From Intrasporangium_A sp051961875 (GTDB lineage Bacteria > Actinomycetota > Actinomycetes > Actinomycetales > Dermatophilaceae), in contig NZ_JBQCCV010000241.1 in NCBI RefSeq assembly GCF_051961875.1, forward strand, positions 1 to 5,124: a stretch of 5,124 nucleotides of DNA, written 5' to 3'. Position numbers and translations under genes: made by a program. This document shows, one piece after another, positions 1-5,124 of this stretch. The notes below the pieces were generated by a model, which did not search any database, was not told where the DNA came from, and worked only from the letters and a program-made list of their open reading frames with translations. Positions within the stretch are counted from its first letter, which is position 1. Every line of letters starts with the position of its first letter.

Positions 1-527
1 GCGACCTGCTCCCCCGACACCGCGGACACGGGGACGATGGCGTCCCAGTCGCCGAGCCGGTCGATGGCGATGAGGTGCTCCGCCAGGCGCCCCTTGTCGA
101 CCAGGTCGGTCTTCGTCGCGATGGCCACCACGGGCCGGCGCCGCACGGTGCGCAGCTCGGCGAGGTCCTTGGCGATGAACGTGTCGCCCGGGCCGATCCG
201 CTGGTCGGCCGGCAGGCAGAAGCCGATCACGTCGACCTCGAGGAGCGTCTCGCGGACGAGGTCGTTGAGCCGCTCGCCGAGCAGCGTGCGCGGCTTGTGC
301 AGGCCCGGGGTGTCGACGAGGATCAGCTGCGCATGGTCCGTGGTCGCGATGCCGCGGATCGTGTGCCGCGTGGTCTGCGGCTTCGAGGACGTGATGGCGA
401 CCTTCTGGCCGACCAAGGCGTTGGTGAGGGTCGACTTGCCGGCGTTGGGCCGGCCGACGAGGCAGGCGAAACCGGCACGGTATGGCGCTGAGCCGGCCTC
501 CGCTCGGCCGGTCGGGTCAGTGCCCAT
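1..527 (-). CDS. era: GTPase Era, C-terminal part cut by the window edge
   Basis: Era is a Ras-like GTPase that binds 16S rRNA and helps assemble the 30S subunit at the inner face of the membrane. The visible 175 codons hold the G domain: G1 GRPNAGKST (residues 25-33), switch I with QTTRHTI (51-57), G3 DTPGLHKP (72-79), G4 TKTD (138-141) and G5 SAVSG (168-172). The C-terminal KH RNA-binding domain, expected in a protein of about 300 residues, lies beyond the window. The ATG at 527 is chosen because a strong AAGGAGG stands 6 bases upstream and the homologous region begins soon after. The gene overlaps the end of the CorC-like gene by 11 bases, so its translation is probably coupled to it. G4 has Thr instead of the usual Asn; I recall this variant in other actinobacterial Era proteins, so it is not a sign of decay. 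Identification is very secure. Confidence 0.97.
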   Translation of the reverse strand, partial: MGTDPTGRAEAGSAPYRAGFACLVGRPNAGKSTLTNALVGQKVAITSSKPQTTRHTIRGIATTDHAQLILVDTPGLHKPRTLLGERLNDLVRETLLEVDVIGFCLPADQRIGPGDTFIAKDLAELRTVRRRPVVAIATKTDLVDKGRLAEHLIAIDRLGDWDAIVPVSAVSGEQV

Positions 528-1821
528 GGGCTTCCTCCTTGTCGGTGATGAGCTGCTGGACGACCTCGGGCTCGGCCCGCTGGACGATGACGGTGGCGAC
601 GCGGTGCCGGCGGCCGGCCATCCGCTCGGCGGTGAGGACCAGCCCGGCGACTGCACCGCTGGAACCGACGATGGGCACCCGGCCGATCGCCTTGGTCAGC
701 AGGCCGCCCACGGTGTCGACGTCCTCCTCGTCGATGTGGACGTCGAACAGCTCGGCGAGGTCATCGATGTCCATCGACGCCGGTACCCGCCACGTGCCGT
801 CCTCGAGCTGCTCGGACCCCGGCGCCTCGCGGTCGTGCTCGTCGGCGATCTCGCCGACGATCTCCTCGATGATGTCCTCGATGGTGACGAGCCCGGCCGT
901 GCCGCCGTACTCGTCGACGACGATCGCGAAGTGGCTCTGCTCCTGCTGCATCTCGCGGAGGAGGTCGTCGATCGGTTTGCTCTCAGGCACGAAGTGCATG
1001 GGTCGCATCACCTCGGTCGCGGGCTGCTTCGCGTCCTCGGGTGCGGCGGTGAGGCGGCGGGCCACGTCATTTAAGTAGAGCAGGCCCCGCACGTCGTCGG
1101 AGTCCTCTCCGACGACGGGGATCCGGGAGAACCCGCTACGGAGGAAGAGCGACATGGCGCTGCGGAGGGTCTTCGTGTGCTCGAGGGTCACCATGTCGGT
1201 GCGCGGCACCATGACGGCCCGGACCACGGTGTCCCCGAGCTCGAAGACGGAGTGGATCATCTCCCGCTCGTCGGCCTCGATGACCTCGGTCTCCCCTGCC
1301 CGGTCGAGCAGGTCACGCAGCTCCGACTCGCTCTGGAACGGGCCGTCGGCATAGCCGCGCCCGGGCGTCACCGCGTTGCCGAGAGCGACGAAGCCACGGG
1401 CCACCGGCCCCAGGATCTTGCGCAGGACCGTGGCAAACGGGGCGCTCCACAGGGCGACGGTGTCGAAGTGCTGCCGACCGAGGGTGCGCGGCGAGACGCC
1501 GACGACGACGAACGACACCACGGCCATGATCGCGATGGCGACGAGGCCGGCCTGCCAGATCGTCTCGAGCCAGGACGCGACGGCCAGGGTCACCAGGACC
1601 GCCGTGGTCGCCTCCGCGACGACACGGAGGAAGGCGATGACCGAGAGATGGACCGGGGTGTCGGCCACGACCGTCATGAGCGACCTGGAGCCGGCCCGCC
1701 CCTCGTCGAAGAGCTCCTGGGCGCGCACCCGGGACATCCGGAAGAGGGCCGCCTCGGCGGTGGACAGGGCGAAGGCGACCACGATGCTGATCGCGGCCGG
1801 CAGGACGAGCTGGGGCAGCAT
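517..1821 (-). CDS. CNNM/CorC family membrane protein (DUF21, CBS pair, CorC_HlyC)
   Basis: This is a 434-residue integral membrane protein of the CNNM/CorC family, often annotated hemolysin C-like or HlyC/CorC transporter; relatives export Mg2+ or Co2+. The order is: N-terminal CNNM (DUF21) domain with hydrophobic segments near residues 3-24, 53-84 and 90-112; an acidic linker; two CBS domains at about 203-260 and 268-325, with RAVMVPRTDM opening the first and FAIVVDEYGGTAGLVT-type sequence in the second; then a CorC_HlyC domain at about 341-414. The CBS pair probably binds adenine nucleotide in the cytosol. It corresponds in position to E. coli ybeX, although YbeX itself lacks the membrane domain. 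The ATG at 1821 starts 9 bases after the ybeY stop with no clear Shine-Dalgarno, so translation probably depends on coupling. Transport substrate is inferred from the family only; a role in ribosome homeostasis, as reported for YbeX, is possible. Confidence 0.93.
   Translation of the reverse strand: MLPQLVLPAAISIVVAFALSTAEAALFRMSRVRAQELFDEGRAGSRSLMTVVADTPVHLSVIAFLRVVAEATTAVLVTLAVASWLETIWQAGLVAIAIMAVVSFVVVGVSPRTLGRQHFDTVALWSAPFATVLRKILGPVARGFVALGNAVTPGRGYADGPFQSESELRDLLDRAGETEVIEADEREMIHSVFELGDTVVRAVMVPRTDMVTLEHTKTLRSAMSLFLRSGFSRIPVVGEDSDDVRGLLYLNDVARRLTAAPEDAKQPATEVMRPMHFVPESKPIDDLLREMQQEQSHFAIVVDEYGGTAGLVTIEDIIEEIVGEIADEHDREAPGSEQLEDGTWRVPASMDIDDLAELFDVHIDEEDVDTVGGLLTKAIGRVPIVGSSGAVAGLVLTAERMAGRRHRVATVIVQRAEPEVVQQLITDKEEAHGH
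534..540 (-). promoter_or_regulatory. Strong Shine-Dalgarno of era inside the upstream gene
   Basis: Reading the minus strand, AAGGAGG occupies 540 down to 534, followed by 6 bases and the era ATG at 527. It lies within the last codons of the CorC-like gene. It is the best ribosome binding site in the window, and it decides the era start. Confidence 0.85.
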
Positions 1822-1830
1822 GGGCGGCCG

Positions 1831-2298
1831 TCAGGTGCCCGGTCGGTTGCGGGTGGCGAGGAAGGTGAGCAGCAGCTGCCGCTGCAGCTCGAACATCTCG
1901 CGCTCCTCGTCCGGCTCGGCGTGGTCGTAGCCGAGCAGGTGCAGGATCCCGTGCGTCGTCAGCAGGAGCATCTCCTCGACCGGGGCGTGGCCGGCCTCCC
2001 GCGCCTGCCTCGCGGCGACGGTCGGGCAGAGCACGACGTCACCGAGGTTGCCCTCGGTCGGCTCGTCACCCTCGGCCCCCGGACGCAGCTCGTCCATCGG
2101 GAAGCTCATGACGTCGGTCGGGCCGGGGAGATCCATCCACTGCACGTGGAGCGTCTCCATAGCGGCCTCGTCGACGAGCGTGATGCAGAGGTCTGCCTCC
2201 GGGTGGACCCGCATCTGGTCCATCACGTAGCGCGCGCAGTCGAGCAGCTCGAGCTCGTCGACCTCGAAGTCGGTCTCGTTGAGGACGTCGACGCTCAT
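1831..2298 (-). CDS. ybeY: rRNA maturation RNase YbeY
   Basis: YbeY is a small zinc-dependent endoribonuclease (UPF0054) involved in 16S rRNA 3'-end maturation and in quality control of 70S ribosomes. The 155-residue product has the usual family length. The signature HGILHLLGYDH lies at residues 116-126, placing the metal ligands at His116, His120 and His126. The conserved TDVMSFP block is at 61-67, where the family has its typical TDVLSFP. The ATG at 2298 overlaps the phoH stop as ATGA and is preceded by AGGAGGG with 6 bases of spacing, which settles the start. It is the second gene of the minus-strand cluster. E. coli YbeY interacts with Era and with the PhoH protein YbeZ, both also encoded here, so the neighbours fit the function. 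Nothing appears truncated or missing. Identification is secure. Confidence 0.97.
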   Translation of the reverse strand: MSVDVLNETDFEVDELELLDCARYVMDQMRVHPEADLCITLVDEAAMETLHVQWMDLPGPTDVMSFPMDELRPGAEGDEPTEGNLGDVVLCPTVAARQAREAGHAPVEEMLLLTTHGILHLLGYDHAEPDEEREMFELQRQLLLTFLATRNRPGT

Positions 2299-3329
2299 CG
2301 GCGGCCCTCCTGCTCGGCGTGCTTGCGGCGCCGGCGGATCTTGGCGTCGTTGCGGTCGTAGGCGTCGACGATCTCGCTCACCAGCCGGTGCCGGACGACG
2401 TCGACCGAGGTCAGCTCGGAGAAGTGGACATCCTCGATCCCCTCGAGGATGTGCCGCACCTCGTTGAGGCCGGACCGCGTCCCGCCCGGGAGGTCCACCT
2501 GCGTCACATCACCCGTGACGACCATCTTGGACCCGAAGCCGAGCCTGGTGAGGAACATCTTCATCTGCTCGCCGGAGGTGTTCTGTGCCTCGTCGAGGAT
2601 GATGAACGCATCGTTGAGAGTCCGGCCACGCATGTAGGCGAGGGGCGCGACCTCGATCGTGCCGGAGGCCATGAGCCGCGGGATCGTCTCGGGCGAAATC
2701 ATGTCGTGGAGCGCGTCGTAGAGCGGCCGCAGGTAGGGGTCGATCTTGTCGTTGAGGGTGCCGGGGAGGAACCCCAGCCGCTCCCCCGCCTCGACGGCCG
2801 GGCGGGTCAGGATGATCCGGTTGACCTGCTTGGCCTGCAGCGCCGCGACCGCCTTGGCCATGGCGAGGTAGGTCTTGCCGGTGCCCGCGGGCCCGATGCC
2901 GAACACGACGGTGTGCTCGTCGATGGCGTCGACGTAGCGCTTCTGGCCGAGGGTCTTCGGGCGGATCGTGCGGCCGCGGCTGCTGACGATGTTCATCGTC
3001 AGCACGTCGGCCGGGCGCTCCTTCGTCTGCGCCCGCAGCATGCCGATGGAGCGCTCGACCGCGTCACGGTTGAGCGGCTGCCCGGTCGTGATGATGGTGA
3101 GCAGCTCGTCCAGCAGCTCGTCGATGAGCTCGAGCTCGCCGGCCGGGCCGGTGAAGGTCATCTCGTTGCCACGGACGTGCGTGTCGACGGTCGGGAACTG
3201 CCGCTCGAGCGTGCGGAGGAACTCGTCTCGCGGCCCGAGGAGGGTGACCATCTCGGTGGGCGGTGGGATCTCACGAGTGAGGACTGGCTGGGCCTGGGCG
3301 TCGGGACTCACGGAATCGGCATCGTTCAT
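2295..3329 (-). CDS. phoH: PhoH family ATPase (PhoH1/YbeZ type)
   Basis: This is a cytosolic P-loop ATPase of the PhoH family, related to the ATPase half of superfamily 1 helicases and linked to RNA metabolism alongside YbeY. The 344 residues comprise a small KH-like N-terminal region (about 25-85) and a PhoH ATPase domain (about 125-330). Walker A is GPAGTGKT (146-153), Walker B is FIILDEAQ (242-249), and there is a sensor-like VTGDVTQVDLP stretch (271-281). A basic tail with RRRRK (333-337) may contact RNA. No PIN/VapC domain is present, so this is the PhoH1/YbeZ type and not PhoH2. The ATG at 3329 is taken as the start; only a weak GGGGG lies upstream, and the transcript may be leaderless. 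It is the first gene of the cluster and ends in a 4-base overlap with ybeY. The phosphate-starvation name is historical; nothing here shows phosphate control. Confidence 0.97.
   Translation of the reverse strand: MNDADSVSPDAQAQPVLTREIPPPTEMVTLLGPRDEFLRTLERQFPTVDTHVRGNEMTFTGPAGELELIDELLDELLTIITTGQPLNRDAVERSIGMLRAQTKERPADVLTMNIVSSRGRTIRPKTLGQKRYVDAIDEHTVVFGIGPAGTGKTYLAMAKAVAALQAKQVNRIILTRPAVEAGERLGFLPGTLNDKIDPYLRPLYDALHDMISPETIPRLMASGTIEVAPLAYMRGRTLNDAFIILDEAQNTSGEQMKMFLTRLGFGSKMVVTGDVTQVDLPGGTRSGLNEVRHILEGIEDVHFSELTSVDVVRHRLVSEIVDAYDRNDAKIRRRRKHAEQEGRR
2305..2311 (-). promoter_or_regulatory. Shine-Dalgarno of ybeY inside the end of phoH
   Basis: On the minus strand AGGAGGG runs from 2311 to 2305, followed by 6 bases and the ybeY ATG at 2298. 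It supports the ATGA-overlap start for ybeY. Confidence 0.8.
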
Positions 3330-3338
3330 TTGGCCCCC

Positions 3339-3344
3339 AGTCTA
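3339..3344 (-). promoter_or_regulatory. Candidate -10 box for the phoH operon
   Basis: On the minus strand TAGACT (3344 to 3339) fits the actinobacterial vegetative -10 pattern TAnnnT. Nine bases separate it from the phoH ATG at 3329, a spacing typical of leaderless or nearly leaderless transcripts. No convincing -35 is found 16-18 bases upstream, so the promoter would be weak or activator dependent. Motif evidence only. Confidence 0.35.
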
Positions 3345-3360
3345 CGTGGGCGCACCCACG
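3345..3360. repeat. Perfect inverted repeat, possible operator
   Basis: CGTGGG-CGCA-CCCACG is a perfect 6+6 inverted repeat with a 4-base loop. It abuts the candidate phoH -10 box and shares one base with the Crp-like site on the other side. It may be an operator in the promoter spacer. A transcription terminator is unlikely, because no T-tract follows on either strand and no gene ends here. Confidence 0.4.
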
Positions 3361-3375
3361 GTGAGACGCTTCACA
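3360..3375. promoter_or_regulatory. Candidate Crp/GlxR-type binding site
   Basis: GGTGA-GACGCT-TCACA matches the Crp-family consensus TGTGA-N6-TCACA at 9 of 10 fixed positions, and its central CG fits the pyrimidine-purine centre seen in actinobacterial Crp/GlxR sites. The centre (3367.5) lies about 36-39 bases upstream of the inferred phoH transcription start, near the -41.5 position of class II activation. It lies about 50 bases upstream of the inferred sigma-gene start. Binding is inferred from sequence alone. Confidence 0.4.
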
Positions 3376-3384
3376 CTCCTCAGG

Positions 3385-3410
3385 TCAACCGGCGGGTCCC
3401 CTGGGGCGTC
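3385..3410 (+). promoter_or_regulatory. Candidate ECF-type promoter of the sigma gene
   Basis: TCAACC (3385-3390) is followed by exactly 16 bases and CGTC (3407-3410). This resembles ECF sigma promoters, which usually show an AAC core at -35 and CGTC or CGTT at -10. The expected transcription start falls around 3416-3419, on or next to the GTG start codon at 3419. Self-activation by the encoded sigma factor is the obvious reading but is not shown by the sequence. The spacer contains the small palindrome CCCCTGGGG (3398-3406). Confidence 0.3.
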
Positions 3411-3418
3411 TCCACGTC

Positions 3419-3976
3419 GTGAGAACGTTGGGCATGCCTACCCGAGCACGGCCGCCGGGCCTCGACGACGCCGACCACGCGATCACTGAGCTGTACGCCG
3501 CTCACTGGACCCGTCTCGTCCGCCTCGCCTGGCTGCTGGTGCGGGACCAGTCCATCGCCGAGGACGCCGTCCAGGACGCCTTCGTCGCGACGCACCGCCG
3601 GTGGGAGTCGATCCGTGACTCGGGTCGGGTCGTGGCCTACCTGCAGACCGCGGTCGTCAACCGGTGCCGGTCGCTGCAGCGCCACGCGGTCGTCGTCGAC
3701 CGGCAGAACCGGGCCGACGCGGCGGCCGCCGACGCGCCGGGCCGCACCAGCCACGTGAGTGCCGAGACGATGGTCCTCGCCTCCGACGAGCGACGCACCG
3801 TGCTGGACGCCCTCGAGCGGCTGCCCCAGCGGCAACGCGAGGTCGTCGTGCTCCGCTACTACGAGGACCTCTCCGAGGCCCAGATCGCCCGGGCCCTCGA
3901 CATCTCCCCCGGCTCGGTCAAGGCGCACGCCCACCGAGCCCTCACGACCCTGCGAGCCACGATGGAGCAGCAATGA
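3419..3976 (+). CDS. ECF-type RNA polymerase sigma factor, SigE family
   Basis: This short sigma-70 family factor probably directs RNA polymerase to a small regulon, often one concerned with envelope stress. Counting from the ATG at 3434 (180 residues), sigma region 2 spans about 17-84, with AEDAVQDAFVATHRRW (42-57) as region 2.2 and a following helix RVVAYLQTAVVNR for region 2.4. A variable linker follows at 85-112. Region 4 spans about 118-176, with LPQRQREVVVLRYYEDLS and the helix-turn-helix IARALDISPGSVKAHAHRAL. Regions 1 and 3 are absent, as usual for ECF factors. It looks like the actinobacterial SigE-family group (TIGR02983). The start is uncertain: GTG 3419 gives 185 residues and ATG 3434 gives 180. 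Neither has a clear Shine-Dalgarno; I prefer the GTG because a candidate promoter lies immediately before it. The stop overlaps the next gene as ATGA, so the two products are probably made together. Confidence 0.92.
   Translation: MRTLGMPTRARPPGLDDADHAITELYAAHWTRLVRLAWLLVRDQSIAEDAVQDAFVATHRRWESIRDSGRVVAYLQTAVVNRCRSLQRHAVVVDRQNRADAAAADAPGRTSHVSAETMVLASDERRTVLDALERLPQRQREVVVLRYYEDLSEAQIARALDISPGSVKAHAHRALTTLRATMEQQ
3964..3967 (+). promoter_or_regulatory. Shine-Dalgarno of the GerMN/Gmad2 gene
   Basis: GGAG sits 5 bases before the ATG at 3973, within the last codons of the sigma gene. Together with the ATGA overlap it supports this start and translational coupling. Confidence 0.6.
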
Positions 3977-5124
3977 ACACTGACGACCGCAACGACGGCC
4001 ACCGTCCCGAGGACGAGACCGTCGTCATCGGCGCCGGCCTGCAGCACGTCGAGGAGACGGTGCGGGCGCAGCTGCACCGTGAGGCAGCTGCGATCCGCCC
4101 CCAGGACCGGCTCGATGCGATCCTCGCCGAGGCCCACGGCGCGCAGCTGAGCGACGCCGACGCCGATGCGGGCGCCTCCGGCCGGCACCGCTGGCTGCTG
4201 CCTGTCGCAGCGGCGGCAGTGGCAGCGGCCGTCGCGAGTGGCATCTGGGTCGCGAACCGACCCGCCCAGACCCCGCCCCCCGCTGCGAGCCCGGTGTCCC
4301 CCACGCAGCAGAGCTCCACCAGCAGCCCGACAGCCAGCACGACACCCGAGTCGACGTCGAGCTCCCCCGCGGACACCGGGAACAGCGCCGCCCTGTGCGC
4401 GAAGCCGACGTCCGGAGTGTCCTTGTGCAACGACACCCAGGCCAGATGGGTCCTGCCCCTTCCGGTCTACTACGTCGGGCCACGCACCGACGGCTCGACC
4501 TCGCTCGTCCTGTTCCGGGAGTTCGGCCTCATCGACGTCGCCACCCGCGACGATGCTGCCGACAAGGCCACCGCGGCCCTCGCGGAGGCGGTCGCCGGCG
4601 GGCCGGCCGGCGCCGCCTACCGTCCGATGTGGAAGGGCGTCGAGGTCGACAAGGTGACCGTCACCGCCGCCGAGATCGACGTGACCCTCTCCACCGGCGC
4701 CAAGGGGCTCAGCGCGAGCGAGGGCCAGATCGCGGTGGACCAGCTCGTCTGGACGGCACAGGCGGCCGTCGGCAAGGGGAACCTCCCCGTGCGCTTCACC
4801 CTCGCGGACGGCGGGGCGACGCTTGCCGGTGACGCGCGGACGGACCACGCCTATACGCGCCCGACGGACGAGATGGCTGTCTGGGCGATCCTGTCACCAG
4901 TCTGGATCGACGCCCCGAGCCGCGGCGAGAGCCTCCCCGCAGGCAAGGTCACGGTGACCGGCATCGCGAGCACCAACGAGGCCAACGTCCAATGGGCGAT
5001 CACCAAGGGCGGCACGACGGTCGCCTCCGGTCACACGACGGCCGACGTCTCGGCTCCATCTCGCGGCGAGTACAGCTTCACCACCACCGCCCTGCCGGCC
5101 GGCGACTACGTCGTCAAGGTCTTC
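3973..5124 (+). CDS. Membrane-anchored GerMN-Gmad2 protein, C-terminus cut by the window edge
   Basis: The reading frame stays open for 384 codons to the edge. The visible order is: a polar, acidic cytosolic segment (1-73); one transmembrane helix (about 74-94, starting WLLPVAAAAVAAAV, with Arg and His on its inner side); a Pro/Ser/Thr-rich stalk (95-138); a GerMN domain (about 157-282, including LPVYYVG and RFTLADG); and a Gmad2 immunoglobulin-like domain (from about 302, with WAILSPVWIDAP and the VTVTGIASTNEANVQW stretch). The predicted topology is N-in, with GerMN and Gmad2 outside. GerMN occurs in Bacillus GerM and in actinobacterial LpqB, an envelope lipoprotein working with the MtrAB two-component system. 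This protein lacks a lipobox, so it is not an LpqB lipoprotein, and it lacks the HxxxCxxC motif of zinc anti-sigma factors. Its coupling to the sigma gene suggests a regulator or an envelope effector. Domains are fairly sure; the function is inferred. Confidence 0.85.
   Translation, partial: MNTDDRNDGHRPEDETVVIGAGLQHVEETVRAQLHREAAAIRPQDRLDAILAEAHGAQLSDADADAGASGRHRWLLPVAAAAVAAAVASGIWVANRPAQTPPPAASPVSPTQQSSTSSPTASTTPESTSSSPADTGNSAALCAKPTSGVSLCNDTQARWVLPLPVYYVGPRTDGSTSLVLFREFGLIDVATRDDAADKATAALAEAVAGGPAGAAYRPMWKGVEVDKVTVTAAEIDVTLSTGAKGLSASEGQIAVDQLVWTAQAAVGKGNLPVRFTLADGGATLAGDARTDHAYTRPTDEMAVWAILSPVWIDAPSRGESLPAGKVTVTGIASTNEANVQWAITKGGTTVASGHTTADVSAPSRGEYSFTTTALPAGDYVVKVF

Noticed and set aside
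409..417. Loss of the Asn-Lys-x-Asp motif considered for Era
   Set aside because: The true G4 motif is TKTD at residues 138-141 (near 105-116 on the minus strand); Thr for Asn is, as I recall, usual in actinobacterial Era, so it does not suggest a broken GTPase.
37..1074. Long plus-strand open frame opposite era and the CorC-like gene
   Set aside because: It lies antisense to two clearly identified proteins, has low-complexity Arg/Ser then Asp/Leu/Val composition, no recognisable domain and no plausible start site. It is a GC-bias shadow.
1177..2361. 394-codon plus-strand open frame opposite the CorC-like gene and ybeY
   Set aside because: It spans the junction of two real genes on the other strand and its composition (Gly, Asp, His, Arg rich) is typical of the mirror frame of GC-rich genes. 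No domain is recognisable.
3398..3406. Small palindrome CCCCTGGGG
   Set aside because: With 4-base arms of pure G and C it is expected by chance in DNA this GC-rich. It is mentioned only because it falls in the spacer of the candidate sigma promoter.
2319..3422. 367-codon plus-strand open frame opposite phoH
   Set aside because: phoH on the minus strand has intact Walker A and B motifs and full length. The opposite frame is rich in Val, Asp, Leu and Gly with no family resemblance.
4255..4386. Apparent low-complexity, repeat-like stretch
   Set aside because: It encodes the Pro/Ser/Thr stalk of the membrane protein. No unit repeats exactly, so it is biased amino-acid composition and not a DNA repeat.
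3859..4848. 329-codon minus-strand open frame opposite the sigma and GerMN-Gmad2 genes
   Set aside because: It crosses two plus-strand genes with recognised domains, and its sequence is Gly/Arg/Ala-rich with no motif.
1..5124. CRISPR arrays, tRNA or rRNA genes, insertion sequences, attachment sites
   Set aside because: No spaced direct repeats, no cloverleaf-like sequence, no transposase or integrase frame and no terminal repeats were seen. The window is almost entirely occupied by six intact or edge-cut genes.

Overview
The window looks like the chromosome of a high-GC actinobacterium. G and C are strongly preferred at third codon positions in all six genes. The protein sequences resemble Micrococcales and relatives (the Intrasporangiaceae type is my guess), but the genus cannot be fixed from this window. 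Coding density is very high: six genes, and only one intergenic region of about 90 bases (3330-3418).

Left part, minus strand (3329 down to 1): a compact ribosome-maturation and RNA-metabolism cluster in the order phoH (ybeZ-type) > ybeY > CNNM/CorC (ybeX-type) > era. The era gene runs off the left edge. phoH and ybeY overlap by 4 bases (ATGA), ybeY and the CorC gene are 9 bases apart, and the CorC gene overlaps era by 11 bases. This is almost certainly one transcript with translational coupling. In E. coli, YbeZ, YbeY and YbeX are also encoded together, and YbeY and Era both act in 16S rRNA and 30S maturation, so the cluster is a conserved functional neighbourhood.

Right part, plus strand (3419 to 5124): a divergent two-gene unit. 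An ECF-type (SigE-family, TIGR02983-like) sigma factor overlaps by 4 bases (ATGA) a gene for a single-pass membrane protein. That protein has a short cytosolic N-terminus, one transmembrane helix, a Pro/Ser/Thr-rich stalk, and then GerMN and Gmad2 domains outside the membrane. It runs off the right edge. No zinc-binding anti-sigma domain is visible, so this protein is the natural candidate for a non-canonical membrane regulator of the sigma factor. This is the least described part of the window.

The shared intergenic region is dense with possible control elements: a perfect 6+6 inverted repeat (3345-3360), a Crp/GlxR-like GTGA-N6-TCAC site (3360-3375), a TAGACT -10-like box close to the phoH start, and an AACC-N16-CGTC element resembling an ECF promoter just before the GTG start of the sigma gene. 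These are motif-level inferences. The gene calls are much firmer.
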